Positions 39,465 to 51,664 are shown, numbered from the stretch's first letter. The stretch is DNA of 64,000 nt from Terfezia claveryi (GCA_015179025.1 WHUX01000037.1:310001-374000); one strand, 5' to 3'. Made by a program: numbers and translations. Notes: generated by a model not told the origin, from the sequence alone.

Positions 39465-40304
39465 TAGAAGCGGCGGTGCCCAGCTGTAGAGGGAGCGGGG
39501 CTGCCACTGTTCACAGGGCAATAAGGTATGGCGTATCGCTGTGCACCGAAAGGTATACTCGTTCCAGCGGTGATTTTCTAGTCTGGAGGGTGTTGTGCCA
39601 ACCAGACTAGTGATTTTCGCGAGATAATTGATTTACGTGTGGTTGGAAATTTCGCGGGAGAGTTGCAAATCTTGGCACACGGGAGGCCGGTGCACAGCCA
39701 CACATCCAGCCCCACTAGCTACAGGCGAGCCATTCGAAATGTTTTGCGTGTATGAAATTTTCGTGTCATGGGCGTCACGCCACACAAAAGGACAAACAGT
39801 TCGCTCCAGCTCTGAACTCGGCCTTAGTCTGGTTGGATTAGTCGGTACCGGTACCCACTCCAAGTCTTCCTGCTAAGAGCACACAAGAGTAGTAGCTACT
39901 TTCCTCGTAGTAATGCTGGCGGCGCGGAGGACAGCCGGAACAATACCATTGTGTCGCCGCTCTCTTCCTCTACCTACCCACAAACTTTACCGCTGCACAG
40001 GCAACACACGCCAATAGTGTTAATTCCCCTAACCCTCATATTCCAACCTCACTCCATCTCCTTCACGAAGAGATCACAGCGAGACACCACCAACGCGGCC
40101 TTTTCCGTTCAAAAAACAGTGAGTAATCGACTGAGAGCCATCACTTTGCCCGATCGCCCTCGAAAAAACGGCCGCTTTTTATGGTATTTTGGTCGAATTC
40201 TGACGCTGGAAGTTGAGAAGCCCCATTCCAGCCAGGGGAAAGGGGTGACGACGCTACTCCGCCCACAACCACAAACCCACACCCCTTTGCCAGACGCTCA
40301 TGAG
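39465..40304. promoter_or_regulatory. Divergent intergenic region MAK11 / VID21
   Basis: Eight hundred and forty bases between two genes transcribed outwards. The frame upstream of the VID21 ATG is open from 39,951, so an earlier start for VID21 cannot be excluded. A repeated word GTGCCAACCAGACTAG occurs near 39,597. Confidence 0.5.
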
Positions 40305-43300
40305 ATGCAGTCTCGCCTCCACTCGCCCAACTTTGCTGCAACACCAAGTGCCAACCAATATTTAATGGAAAGGGCACGAGAGGCTGCTATTAAAGTCAGA
40401 AAAGAGGAGCAAGAGTATGTGAAATTTTTTATTTTATCATGTGATAGTTGCGCGTTTGTTTTGGCCTGGTGTGTGTTGTCCTGTGTCGCGCCCTGTGACC
40501 CCCCCCTCCCCCGCGTGGCTACACAAACCAACATATGGAGAATACTTACTTACATATCTGAGGCTCTTCGATACCCATTTTTTTTTTTTTTTTGTTAATG
40601 CTTTTTGATATTTTAATTCTTTTGCATTTCTTCTTTTCGTTATTTTTCTTTTATTGCTCTTGATTGGAATATATTCAAATTTCCATAAATGGATTCATGT
40701 GATATTTTGCTAACTGATTTCCATATTATTTATACAGAAACATTGTGCAGTCGAGAAAACGCAAGCTCAAAGATTTATATCAAGTCACACGGCAGATAGA
40801 GTGGAACAAGACTCTATCAAATTCACCCCAATATGTTCTTGGCTCAGGTCTGTTTGACGTGGACGAACTCGAACGTCGGTTTTTGGAGTTGAATGATATC
40901 CTACTGTTGGTTTCCAATTGCCTGCCCTCACGCACTTATTACCCTTTGAGAGGCGAATTTATGTCGGCTCCACTCTGATATATGCAGACTTGTGCCTTTT
41001 TCTTAACTGGTCTGCTAACATCGATATAGGGGAAGACTCTACGACGAGTCAAGCCTTCCGAGATTATTCACCGCTACCATCACACCCTCTACAGGCTCTA
41101 AACACTCCCTGTCTCCTGTTTTAGCTCGGAAAACATTGCCTAGCCAGCAATCCCCTCGAGTTTCTGTCCGGGCTTCGGTTGTGCCTCAGATCCAGTCGCC
41201 CGGGGTTGCAGAGGTTTCACCAGATAGTCAAGAGCTTTCCATCAAGACCGTCGATACGAGATCGCCAGAAGGAAAGGGAGCTAGTTTGATACTTCAATCC
41301 CATATTGTAGAGAAGGGTGTTTCCACCCCAGCATCAGATGGTAATACGACAGAGCTTGTTACTGCCGTGAGGGTGTCCCCGGTGTCGCCCAAGCGCCGCA
41401 AAGTGACCAAATCCTCGAGCCTAGTTCTATCGCGACAGGATGATGCAAAGTTATTGTCGGTAGAGACCTCATTAGATCACGTCTCTCTCCCGGCTGCAGA
41501 ACCGCATCTGGCCCAGATATCAGCGCCAGTTGTGGACGTGCTCGGCAGACCCGTTAGTCAGGATTCTCCAGTTATTTCGGGAGCAAGAACGGATACACCG
41601 GCAGATGGTGTTATAGCTGCGCTGTCTGCTCAGCCGTCTCCACCCCCGACATCTGTTGTAAAACTTGTTCTCGACAAAGGGTTGGGCCCAGAAAATGTAA
41701 ATCCGGCTACTACTGTGAATCAAGATTCATTGACAAGACTATCGAGTCAAGAAACAATTGATGCAGTTTCGGCACCGGTAAGGGAAAACACAGATGTTCC
41801 ATTCTCAATAGTTCAGAAACAAAAGAAGTCACCTACTGCTGCGCAACCTCAGTTAGCAGTGGTCCCTCCCATACGCTTCAAATTCATCCCTCCTGCTTAT
41901 CCCACATGCTTACTTGATCGTCAGAATACACCATCGTCACCGATTACGTCTGAAGACGAAGATGATGAGAACGAAAATAATGCAGCGATCATATCTTCTG
42001 CCACCAGTCCAGATACAAGTGGATTATTACCTGATGATGCACGATCAGATATTGGGCAAGTTGAGATGCTAGACAAAGCGGATTATTTGTTGAGAATGAG
42101 TGACCCTAGCGCACAGTTGCGACTTGAGGACGAGCTTGCACGGAAGGATCAAAGGGATCCTTATAATGAAATTGCACATACCACGAATGATGTCACAGAG
42201 AGACTTGAGATTCACAAAGACGTGGATATTATACTGAATGGAAATCAGACTGATAAGCAAGGGAAAGTGGCTATCGATCAAATAGAGACTAGCGAAGAAA
42301 TATTTGGGGACCAGAAGAACCAAGAGTATTTGGCAATTGTCCCTGTTGCCTGCACTTCGAAACACGAACTTGGTGAAGAGGAGGCTGTTTCACCCCAAAG
42401 GCCTGTTGGATATCTGGTGGGTGAACTTAGCCAAAGTATAGACGCCACCTCGACAAATGGGCTCCTCCCTTGCCCATCGGGTGCGCCAGTTCTCTCCAAT
42501 GAACAAGATGATGGTGCCTCAGCAGCCCTACTATCACACAAGCCCCAAGAAAGCAATCTTCCGACACCAAACATCGCTTTTGAACCTGATGTATGCACGA
42601 AGCCTTGTGCAAGGTCGCCTTCAGTACCTCAGAGCCTGGGGATTGACAACTTAGTTACAGGTAATAGGGAGGCTGCCGCAAGTGCGTTGATAAGTGGCAC
42701 CAGAAAGGATACAGATGGATCTGGCTCTTCTTCTGACCCAACGAAGACGTTGCTTTCACCCCAGCCTGCGGATGTTTCTAATTTTACGCAACGTGATACT
42801 ACAGCCGTTGAATTCAAAATGTCACAGGACGCGATGCATTTTGAAGGGGTGCCACAGGCACCAATTGCCACTGTGCAACAGTTGGAGGATGACAGTAACA
42901 TTGATTCGACGGAGGAATCCACGCAATTGGTAACAGCCCGAGCCAACTTTGAGGCGGAGATCAACGGTTTCGACAGATCAACGCCAAAAGTCGTGGTTGA
43001 CTCTAAACAGGAGGAGCTTATCTTGCCAGTGGATCCTGATCTTAGTGTCAGCGCGGAAACTCACCAGCCATCTTTTGAATTAATCAAAGTCCTTGAGAAA
43101 AAGCGAAGGAAGGAAAAGGAACGTGGGCGATTGGCAAGGATTGTTTTCGCGGAAGGGCTGCGTACCGAAAACTCGCAATGTAGAAATTTAATGTCAACAG
43201 GTTTGAGTTCGAGGTCACAATGTGCGAGATTTCCTCAGGAAGTTGCGAAGTTCCTATCATACAGCACTAAGAAAAGAGCTCATGAGGAATCAGCTGAGTC

Positions 43301-46300
43301 ACAGCCAATACAAGTTACTCGGCAACGCCCTAGTTCTACTGCAGTACCTTATGGGCTTCAGTACTCCAAGAAAGATTACCTGACTCCATATTTCCAACTA
43401 GAGGCTTTTGAACAACCCCTTCAAAATCTGCTCCATCAGAGTCACAAAACTCTACTAACGGCGAATCATCAATTGGTTTTCAAGGAGCAGCAAACGAAGA
43501 GGGTGTACCGCCGAATCCAGCAGTTACAAGAAAAGGGTTTATGGAGCCTAAGACAATCAGCGCGAGTCAGAGAACCACAAAGGAAGTTATGTCATTGGGA
43601 TTACTTATTACAAGAAGCAAATTGGTTGAGTGTTGATTTCAGGCAAGAAAGGAGGTTGAAGATCACGCAGTGTAAGATCCTAGCTGACATAGTCATGGAA
43701 TGGCATCTGGCAAATCCTGAACAGAGGAGGCTTCTCTGTGTGGATAAAACAGGGCTTTCACGGCGGAGAGATCGGGCGACAAGGAGTCGTCTACTACATG
43801 AGAGACGAGATTATGATAGGCAGACAGGTTATGTGGCAGCGGTAGGCGAAGATCAGGTGATGCGAGATGATCACATGATGGAAAGTTTGCAAAAGCTAAC
43901 ACCTACAGTACGTGGCGGACTGGATGGTGTTATAACAAAATTAGAGCCGATGTCGGAACGGGACAAGAGGAAATACAATTGTCAGGAGGGGGAGTGCGGA
44001 AATCGTGAAAAGTTGGAGATTGAGTGGGATTCGGGCCAGGAAGATACTGATGCATTTGGTCATCTTGAAACGCCGCCTGTGCAATTGTTTACCCTTGGAT
44101 CAGAAGAGACAATTTTCCGGATGCCACTTACTCATTCGGCCAATGAAATATTATCGGAGCTGCCAATTCAGATCCCGCCTACCCTTCCCGTAGACGCATC
44201 AATCCTCGACAGTCAAGTGGAAGAAAGTTGGCAGATGCCAATAATTCCTGTCAGCAAACTCTGTCTCGCCAAACTGGTTTTCAATGACGAAGGGCCACCT
44301 CGCAAAAAGAGTCGCTACGAGTATCAAGAAAACTATAACCTCTTTGCAGAGGATAGTGATTCTGAGGATAGCTCTGGTCAGATAAAGGCCAGTACATTTG
44401 CTGAAACGCCGGGGAAATTATCAAATAAACCTATCCCGATGCCCCCAGAAAGCACTCATGTGGCACTGTTTAATCCTGACTTCAAACATATCCTGAACCG
44501 TATGCAAGGGCACAATTTCAAACCACCAAGTTATATCCCACCCCCATCATTCTTCGAAAACAGGCTGGCGTCCCAATGGCTTCCCTCGGAGGACGAAAAA
44601 TTGAAGGACCTCGTTCAGCGGTATCCACAAAACTGGGCTCTGATATCTACATTCATGACGTTCAAAGGGGACAGTCAATCTGCACAAGACAGAAGATCCC
44701 CTTGGGAATGCTTTGAGCGGTACTTGCAAATTGAGCCACCGACGGCGGACTTTTTGAAGAGTCCTTACTACAAAGGAATTCAGCAGAGGTTAGATATCTC
44801 TGGCAGAGTGAGTGTACCTAGTTCCATCACAGGTAATCCTCCAAACGGCAATGGTGGTAGTGGAACTAGTACACCAACAATCAGGAGGCGGGGCAATGCA
44901 CCGTTGAGAGTTGAAAGAAGAAAGAACACCAAATTTGTGCATTTGTTCGAAAGTATGAGAAAATTGGCTAAGAGGCGGGAGTTAAGTCTTACTAAACAAC
45001 AAAATGGTAAGTTCAGGGACCCTCAAAATTTTGAAGTGTTACTGATGACCAATGTAACCACAGCGGCCGGGATCGCGAACCGCAAAGCTGAACAACAAAG
45101 TCAAACTAAACCCAAGCTCCAGAACTTTGTTCCAGCACATTTTAGCAAGATGAAACATGAACGTGAGATGAAAATCGAAAGACAGGCTCGGGAGAATGCC
45201 GCTCTGGTCGCTCAACAGAGGGTAAGTAAATAATAGTCCCTGACCTCTTTCCTCGACGCCTATCAGAGAGTGTTTTCAAATCCTTCCAATTCATGTGAAC
45301 AATGTTCGCTGATGTGGTATCATGGATCTTTTACCTTGATGTCTCGATCCAGGTTGCACAATTTATTCGTCCACATCCTCACCCACCTGCATTTGCTAAT
45401 AGTGTAAATATACAGCATGCACAGCAACAAAGAAATGGTACATCAGGTGTTAATAGCCCGGTTGTCCCATCGGTGAATTCAAATGGTCTGCCACAAGGCC
45501 CCCCTGGGATACCAGTTCATCGGGCATCCCCTTCCGTGGCACATGCATTGCCGAATGGGGTTGTTTTAGCGTCTGGTGGAGCACCTGTCCCTGGAATGGC
45601 CGGCATTCCCCACAACACCGTCGCTGGAGTGCAAGCGCAAGTGAATGGTACAGTCACGACAAATGCTATAGCCCTCGGGCTCCGATCACACGCCGGCGTA
45701 TCAGGGGCTATGCACGGGACTGCAATAACTCCTCAGCAGTTCCAGTTGATGAAATTGAGATATGCTCAAGCCCAGCAGCAGCAACAGCAGCAACAGCAAC
45801 AACAACAGCAACAACAGCAACAACAGCAGCAACAACAGCAACAACAGCAGCAACAGCAGCAACAGCAGCAGCAGCAACAGCAGCAGCAGCAACAGGCAGT
45901 ACAAGCAGCAGTAGTAGTACAACAAGCACAGAACGGCTCACATTCTGCGGGAATGTCTGGTCTGCCGGCAAACTATTCTCAACACGCTATCCTCGCCGCC
46001 GCTCAACAACAAGCTCTCAGCGCGGCAAGTGCTAACGGCATAAAGCAACAACATCTCACAAACGGTGTCAATGGCGACAATGGTGGTCAGAATGGTATAT
46101 CTCAGCAACGTCCTCAGTTGAATATCCAAGGCCAGGGTCAAGCTTGTTCTCCTCGCCTACATCAACCCCAGCAAATACCGCATCATGTCCATCTACTCTC
46201 ACCCCAGCAAATCTCCAACTGGGTACGAACTCATAACCCCACCCTCACTCCTGAGGAGGTCCAAAAAGTGACAGAGCAGCGTATTATTGAGTATCACAAC

Positions 46301-46723
46301 CAAATGCGAGCGCAGTTGTCAAATGTTCAAATCCAAACGGGGACTGCGTTTCAGGCTGGGGTGACTGTTGGACTTACTTCACAGCAACAACAACTCTACC
46401 AACAACAGCAGGTTATGAGGCAGCAACAGCACATGATGACACAACAATCACGGCAGGGAAGCCAAGGCCCTACACAGATGCAGCAAAGCACCATCGTTGG
46501 AGGTGTTGTCTCAAGGGGCACCACCCCACAACAATCCCAGCACCTACTTCAGAGAACTGCGAGCATGCAAAGTGTAGGCCACCCACTGCAGCGGACACAG
46601 AGCATTGGGCAGCAGCAAGGCCGCGTACAGGTCCAGCAGCAAAGCCCAAGGCAATCACAGGTTCAGCAGGCCCAGATGGTTGGTATCCCACAACCGCAAC
46701 AGCATTCTGCCCCACAAGCATAG
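40305..46723 (+). CDS. VID21: NuA4 histone acetyltransferase scaffold Vid21/Eaf1
   Basis: Four exons: 40305-40414, 40738-40905, 41030-45221 and 45353-46723 (1,946 aa). The N-terminus has SRKRKLKDLYQVTRQ followed by FLELNDILLGRLYDESSLP, the conserved fungal start. After a long disordered acidic region comes the HSA helix (QSARVREPQRKLCHWDYLLQ, EANWLSVDFRQERRLKI), which binds actin-related proteins. A SANT/Myb-like domain follows (WLPSEDEKLKDLVQRYPQNW, SPWECFERYLQIEPP). The last exon is Gln-rich with a 41-Gln run. Eaf1 is the platform of NuA4, which acetylates H4 and H2A at promoters and breaks. The first intron is long (323 nt) and T-rich. The start is chosen at MQSRLHSPNF, with moderate certainty. 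Confidence 0.9.
45773..45895 (+). repeat. CAG/CAA trinucleotide tract encoding 41 glutamines
   Basis: An uninterrupted run of 41 Gln codons inside VID21 exon 4. CAG and CAA alternate irregularly, which stabilises DNA against slippage while keeping the protein run pure. On the opposite strand it makes apparent poly-Leu/Ala frames, which are artefacts. Confidence 0.97.
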
Positions 46724-47720
46724 GTCTTCAGCTATAAAGCAACAAGCGCGGTATTCATGGCAAGTCCGAACCCGGGTCTCTGCACCTTCTATCATTTGAG
46801 AACCATTATTATGGCTCTTCTATATGTGGTAACATCTAATGAACGTCTGGCTTTTCTTTCTGTGTCTAATTTGACGTGCAGGCAATTGAAGCGGCTTTTT
46901 CTTTTCATGGGTTTTGTTATCATTTATGCTTTACTTGTTGTAAACGGGCATCAAATCATGGGTTATAGGAGTTCTTTGTTGTTACTTTGGTTTTGTTACA
47001 TATGCTTCTAGCAACTGAAGCTGCGACAGCTTCAGTTCTAGCTGAGAAGTTTCTCGGGTCTGCTATTTCGTTTCTTGTGTTTTACGTTGGCAAAGGCAAT
47101 TTCTTTAAATAACAGATTTTTTGTAACTATCTTATAGTTCCTTTTCCTTTTCCCTTTTTGATCGTGTAATAGTCCTTGAGACGGGAAGGTGCTCGGTGGG
47201 ACATTCCTCACATATATTCTGCCAGAATGCAAAAAGATATTGGGATTGTTGTCAGACGGTTAAGAAATTTGCATGGGGAATCTAGCGGGAACGAATGAAC
47301 TCAGGGTCAACAGGAAGGTGGAATTACGATTCCGGTGAATGGGCGTACTGGGATACCATGGGAAGAATTCAGGGTCGTTCAATCGGTGCACAGGCAGATG
47401 ATACTTTATATGTAATATCAGGCGTACTCACTTCTCATCCACAAACATGAATCAGCTCCATTAGCCATCAGCCAATGGGAACGATCCTTCGTTTGAAGTT
47501 CACATTCTGCCTCGCCCAAAGATTCTAGGGCATTCCTGTGTATAAACAGCCTCCCCCTCGCAATGTATGATGAACCCCAACATCATAGGATCTGATCGTG
47601 CTTAATAGCTCGCATGAGTTACTCCAACGGGTGGTATTTCTAGCTGGCAAATCGCAGTTGCAATTGCACTGTGTTGTGGTTGATGTAAAATAGTTGTGAC
47701 CAGGTCACTTGATAATTTCA
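46724..47720. other. Intergenic transition from gene island to repeat region
   Basis: It holds the VID21 3' flank, then AT-rich DNA without a supported gene. A palindromic pair around TCTAGCAACTGAAGCTGCGAC and CAGCTTCAGTTCTAGCTGAG (about 47,007-47,045) could form a small hairpin. From about 47,700 the character changes to repeats. Confidence 0.45.
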
Positions 47721-48488
47721 ATTACAAAATTTGTAATTGGCAAGCGCCTTGGCAAGAAAGTGCTAATCCTAAACTGTAAAAGTTTGAGTGACCACAATTC
47801 TAATTACATAATTGCCAGCTAGACTAAAGTCTCTACCGACAAATCTCTACTAACAAATTCTCCAAATGCCTCGATCAACTCAATGTGATCTCTTCTTGAA
47901 ACGTGCATCATATGGATTATTGAGCAGCTTATATATAGTATTAATAATGAACTATCTTTAGATTCTATGATATTAGGGATGATCTTGATCTATTTGGGCT
48001 ATATCAGAGATGTCTTGTGGTTAGTCTGGTTGGCACAAGATCTCGTGGTCATTATGTAGCCCTAGGTACAATCTCATCCAGCAACCAACGGTATATTAGA
48101 AAACTACTTATTAAGGTCTATCCAGAGCATGCTTTCATGACTCTCTTTCGAATGCAAACGTCACTCCTTTTGGCTGCTAGTAGAAGTTGTTACTCCCTTA
48201 TGGCCGAGGGAGGACAGCAAAAAGCATGCACGCCCTATGTACCATCAACTTGCAGTTGGTCTTTACATGCTCGGAAGTGCAGGACCAGGATTGTAATGTG
48301 CTAGAATTGATTTAATATAGCAAGGGGATCTGTGGTGAACTATCTATGGCGTTCAATCGCAGTTTTAAGCACAATGGGAAGAGAGATTTATCGCGGACGT
48401 TGTCAATATTGTAATTGTAATTGGGAGACTGGCCAATTAGAGTTGGCGCCAAGTTGCCAAGGCGCTTGCCAATTACGAATTTTGTAAT
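47721..48488. mobile_element. 768-bp non-autonomous DNA transposon with 35-bp terminal inverted repeats
   Basis: The left end 47721-47755 and the right end 48454-48488 are reverse complements at 34 of 35 positions. Their shared core is GTAATTGGCAAGCGCCTTGG. TA dinucleotides near each tip would fit a Tc1/mariner/pogo target duplication. The interior has no transposase motif; a 95-codon frame at 48,017-48,304 looks random. I infer a MITE or an internally deleted element. Confidence 0.75.
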
Positions 48489-48519
48489 ACAGGTGGCTAT
48501 ACCCAGCAGCAAGAAAAAA

Positions 48520-48600
48520 GTGGCGTCCGGACGCACCGCCCAGCGTCCGGACGCGAGAGCTCGCGCGTGTGCGTCCTGTGCGTCCTGTGCGTCTGGACGC
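48520..48600. repeat. GGACGC-rich palindromic segment
   Basis: It contains the 12-bp palindrome GCGTCCGGACGC twice (about 48,522 and 48,542) and a doubled GTGCGTCCT word. A related segment recurs at 61,745-61,815, before the second copy of the L module. Confidence 0.7.
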
Positions 48601-48604
48601 TGGC

Positions 48605-48779
48605 TGCGTTGCAACACAATCAGGACGCCAGGCTGAGTTGCAACACAATCAGGACGCCCGGCTGAGTTGCAACACAATCAGGACGCCCGGCTGAGTTGCA
48701 ATACAATCAGGACGCCCGGCTGAGTTGCAATACAATCTGGACGCCCGGCTGAGTTGCAATACAATCTGGACACCATTGG
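48605..48779. repeat. 29-bp tandem repeat, six copies
   Basis: The unit contains TGAGTTGCAA, then a CAATC(A/T)GGACGCCCGGC end. Copies start at 48,605 (degenerate), 48,634, 48,663, 48,692, 48,721 and 48,750. Spacing is exactly 29 bp. Later copies differ by ACAC to ATAC and CAGG to CTGG changes, so variants are grouped, as expected from local amplification. Confidence 0.85.
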
Positions 48780-48869
48780 AGCAACCAAAGCCGTCCGGAC
48801 GCTGGTTGGCATATTTCAATCTCTGGATATTACAGTTCTCTCCCTTGGCATCATCATATTGTTAACGAT

Positions 48870-49500
48870 ATAGTTACAATGCACCAGCTTGTATGTACGA
48901 CACTCTAACACCAGCCAGGTACATAGCCACTATTGCAGCCATTGAATATGCACGCAGCTGAAATATCCATTGTATTCGCTAATAATTATATACACAGAAG
49001 TATTGAGTAATAGATATATATATAGAACATGCACTCGCTGCTTCAATCGCTCCAACACTCGCTCTAACACTCGCTCCAATACTCGCTCTAATACTCGCTC
49101 CAATACTCGCTCTAATACTTGCCCTAATACTCGCTCCAATACTCGCTCTCATACTCGCTCTATTACTCGCTCTATTACTCGCTCTAATGCTCGCCATAAT
49201 GTGCTGGGATATAGAGCGAAGGGAAAATGCGCAGGAAAGGGAGGTATATATACAGGAAAACCATAGTTGCCAAGGCCGACTGCTGAGGCCGACAATTTAG
49301 ACTTTCCGAAGACAATGAGATAAGGGATAACAAGAGAAGTGGCATGACAGTGACCAATGGCGCTCAGCCCCCTTTCGCCATACTATTCAATGCCTGGCCT
49401 GGTAATAGTCATATTGGGAAATCGTAGTCGTGGTATTGAGATATGTGCGGAGTTCACGCTTTGTGATATGTTTCGTAGGAATTCATGCATTCGCGGGCAT
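48870..49500 (+). repeat. L module, copy 1
   Basis: This stretch matches both arms of the inverted duplication at 62,115-64,000 through a shared series of words. These are CATTGTATTCGC, TATACACA, a TCGCTCTAA array, AAACCATAGTTGCCAAGGC, AGACTTTCCGAAGACAATGA and GGGAAATCGTAGTCGTGGTA. It ends in a TA-rich tract where module A1 begins. Confidence 0.8.
49030..49195. repeat. 12-bp tandem repeat (ACTCGCTCTAAT)
   Basis: About thirteen imperfect copies of ACTCGCTCTAAT or ACTCGCTCCAAT. Because 12 is a multiple of three, one frame reads repeating S-N-T-R and the opposite strand reads a similar four-residue pattern. I regard neither as a protein. Related arrays lie in the terminal arms near 62,200-62,360 and 63,770-63,880. 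Confidence 0.85.
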
Positions 49501-49504
49501 ATAT

Positions 49505-50030
49505 ATATATATGTTCTGGTCCGTTCCGGGATTCCAGGCCATACCGGTATGGCCCCCCATACCGGTATGGACTGGGCCGTTGCGAGATTGCGAGATTACC
49601 CAGGCCGTTCCGGGATGGCATAAATATTCATATCTTCTTATATTTCCTTATGCACACCCAACTTATTTGGCCTAACCAACGTAAATCATTTGATGCCATA
49701 TTCCTAGATTCATGTCTACCTTAACCTCTACCCTCTATGCAGTCACTATCCCATTCCAAACTCCAATGCACCATCCCATTCCAAACTCCAATGCAAATGG
49801 TCTCCCAGCATAGCTGTGCCCGCACTACTGCGCTGTTCTTGTAGTTCACCTGCATTATATGCATTTTGAAATAATCCATTTTATTCTCATGATTATCTAA
49901 TAAGGCTATCTAACACACTGCGCCCCAAAACCCCCATCTGTACCAGCCTTCATATCTGCGTCCCTAGAATCCTAGATTTGCCGTCCATATAAGCCTGCAA
50001 TTCACTGGCTATATTAGCCTGGATATCCGC
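49505..50030 (+). repeat. A module, copy 1
   Basis: It starts at the TA-tract boundary with TTCTGGTCCGTTCCGGGATT and two copies of CCATACCGGTATGG. It continues through TATTTGGCCTAACCAACGTA and TCTACCTTAACCTCTACCCT to the edge of a 24-bp array. Other copies: 52,177-52,690, 56,430-56,975 (inverted) and 57,012-57,515. Confidence 0.85.
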
Positions 50031-50515
50031 TAGAATTGAGCAAGCAACTCAGCCTAGAATTGAGTGAAGAAATTAGCCTAGAATTGAGTAAGGAAATCAG
50101 CAGAGAACTGAGCAAGAATATTACCGAATCGAGTGAGGAAATCAGCCTACAATCGAGTGAGCAAATCAGCATACAATCGAGTGAGCAAATTAGCCTAGAA
50201 TCGAGCAAGCAAATCAGTGAGAAAATGAGCGAGCAAACCAGTATATAATCGAGCAAGCAAATTAGCCTAGAATTGAGAAAGGAAATTAGCAGAGAATTGA
50301 GTAAGGAAATCACCACTGGTATAGAATCGAGCGAGGAAATCAGCCTAGAATCGAGTGAGCAAATCAGCATATAATCGAGTAAGCAAATCAGCCTAGAATC
50401 GAGCAAGAAAATTAGTATACAATCAAGCGAGCAAATCAGCCTAGAATTGAGCAAGCAAATCAGCGAGAAAATGAGCGAGCAAATGAGCAAGAAAATGAGT
50501 AAGCAAACCAGGTAG
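50030..50515 (+). repeat. 24-bp minisatellite array B1
   Basis: About 20 units of the form CAAATCAGCCTAGAAT plus CGAGCGAG. One plus frame gives E-x-I-S-L-E-S-S octapeptides, and one minus frame gives L-I-C-S-L-D-S-R octapeptides. In-frame stops (for example TATAATCGAG units near 50,244 and 50,370) break the plus frame, so coding is not supported. Confidence 0.9.
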
Positions 50516-50815
50516 AATTGAGTGAGCAAAATTATTTGGAAGGAATGAACAAGAGAAAAGCTCTAAGTCCCAGCCAGACACACCTTGGAAATAGGGACTT
50601 GCTGTGTCTTGCTGCCAGCCATTGGATTAACTGGCACTGTCTTAAAACCAAATTATTTGTCTTACCTACAATCATCCTGCTGCGTTGGTTGGGGCTCCTC
50701 CTGCAATTAGCAAAACCTAGCACAAAGGAGGAAATACCTATATATGGGAAACGAATGAGAAGACAAACATATAGAAATGATTTCTTTTGGCCTCTATATA
50801 TGCATACAATTCATG
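50516..50815 (+). repeat. C module, copy 1
   Basis: It has GAGCAAAATTATTTGGAAGG, AAGCTCTAAGTCCCAGCC, AATAGGGACTTGC and AATTAGCAAAACCTAGCACA. Other copies are inverted at 55,555-55,800 and direct at 59,450-59,750. A 113-codon frame here is not shared intact by the other copies. Confidence 0.8.
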
Positions 50816-50990
50816 CTTCTACTGGCTCTAAATATTGGTGTTTTGCATGCTTTTGCTAGCTCTAGGTATTGGTGTTTTGCATGATTCCACTGGCGCTATA
50901 TATTGGTGTTTTTCATACTTCTGCTGGCTCTGTATATTGGTTTTTTCATACTTTTGCCAGCTCTAGAAATTGGTGTGTTTCATGCTAGGA
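50815..50990 (+). repeat. About 33-bp tandem repeat D1
   Basis: Units of CTTCTGCTGGCTCTATATATTGGTGTTTTGCATG type, about five copies with substitutions. A second array is at 59,740-59,935. The unit length varies by a few bases. Confidence 0.7.
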
Positions 50991-51405
50991 AGTATGACAG
51001 AAGTAGATACTACGTGATACAGACTGAGGCAGATGATTTCTCATATGGACGCGGATATACAGGCTAAGAAGGACCCCCGATTGCAGGCCCCAATTGCAGG
51101 CTCATATGGATATAGATATCTAAGCTAAGAAAGAACCCCTATTGCATACTTATATGGATATGGATATCTAGACTAATAGAGACCTCTGATTACAGGCTAA
51201 TAGGGACCCCCGATCATAGGCTAATAGGGACCTCCGATTGCAGGCTCAAGGATATAAACACCAGCTTGGTGAATTGTCAATGGTACAAAAACTTGCTTGT
51301 TTCATAATACATACTATAGAAGTAGTGATTCTAGGCAATTAGTATTTTCAGGGAATACAAGAAATCTTCTACTTCAAGCATTGTGTTAACAGACCAGAAT
51401 ATATA
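50990..51405. repeat. E module: ordinary spacer with short direct repeats
   Basis: It contains repeated GACCCCCGAT, CCGATTGCAGGCT and TATGGATATGGATATCTA phrases. A shortened counterpart lies at 59,935-60,085. No gene seen. Confidence 0.5.
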
Positions 51406-51600
51406 CATAAGAAAAGCTCTGCCATCTCCCACTTGCTCAATCCTCCACTTGCCTAATCTCCTGCTTGCCTAATCCTCCACTTACCTAATCCCTCACTTAC
51501 TCAATCCCCCACTTGCTTAATTTCCATACCCACTTACTTAATCCCCTATTTGCTCAATCCTCATATCCACTTGCTTAATCTCCTGCTTGCTTAACATCCT
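51405..51600 (+). repeat. About 16-bp CTTGCTCAATCCCCCA array F1
   Basis: About twelve degenerate units of CTTGCTCAATCCCC(A/G). It is followed directly by a 60-bp piece equal to the 3' end of the integrase relic (51,600-51,658). The same order, array then integrase end, occurs at 60,085-60,357. Confidence 0.8.
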
Positions 51601-51658
51601 ACTAGCTCTTATATTGAATTCATACATAGGTGTGGCCCTGATCCAGTATGACAATAGG
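51600..51658 (-). pseudogene. Detached fragment of the integrase C-terminal end
   Basis: Nearly identical to 60,302-60,357, which encodes the end of the Cys-rich tail of the integrase on the minus strand. Here only the last codons remain, and the sequence jumps to module H at about 51,660. It marks a breakpoint inside the former element. Confidence 0.7.
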
Positions 51659-51664
51659 CATCTC

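Noticed and set aside
45701..45971. Leu- or Ala/Val-rich minus-strand frames over the VID21 Gln tract
   Set aside because: They are the complement of the CAG/CAA run and have no independent signals.
48605..48779. CRISPR-like array
   Set aside because: The 29-bp units are directly adjacent without spacers, and the organism is a eukaryote.
50518..50859. 113-codon frame in module C
   Set aside because: The other two copies of the module carry stops or shifts, so no protein is preserved.
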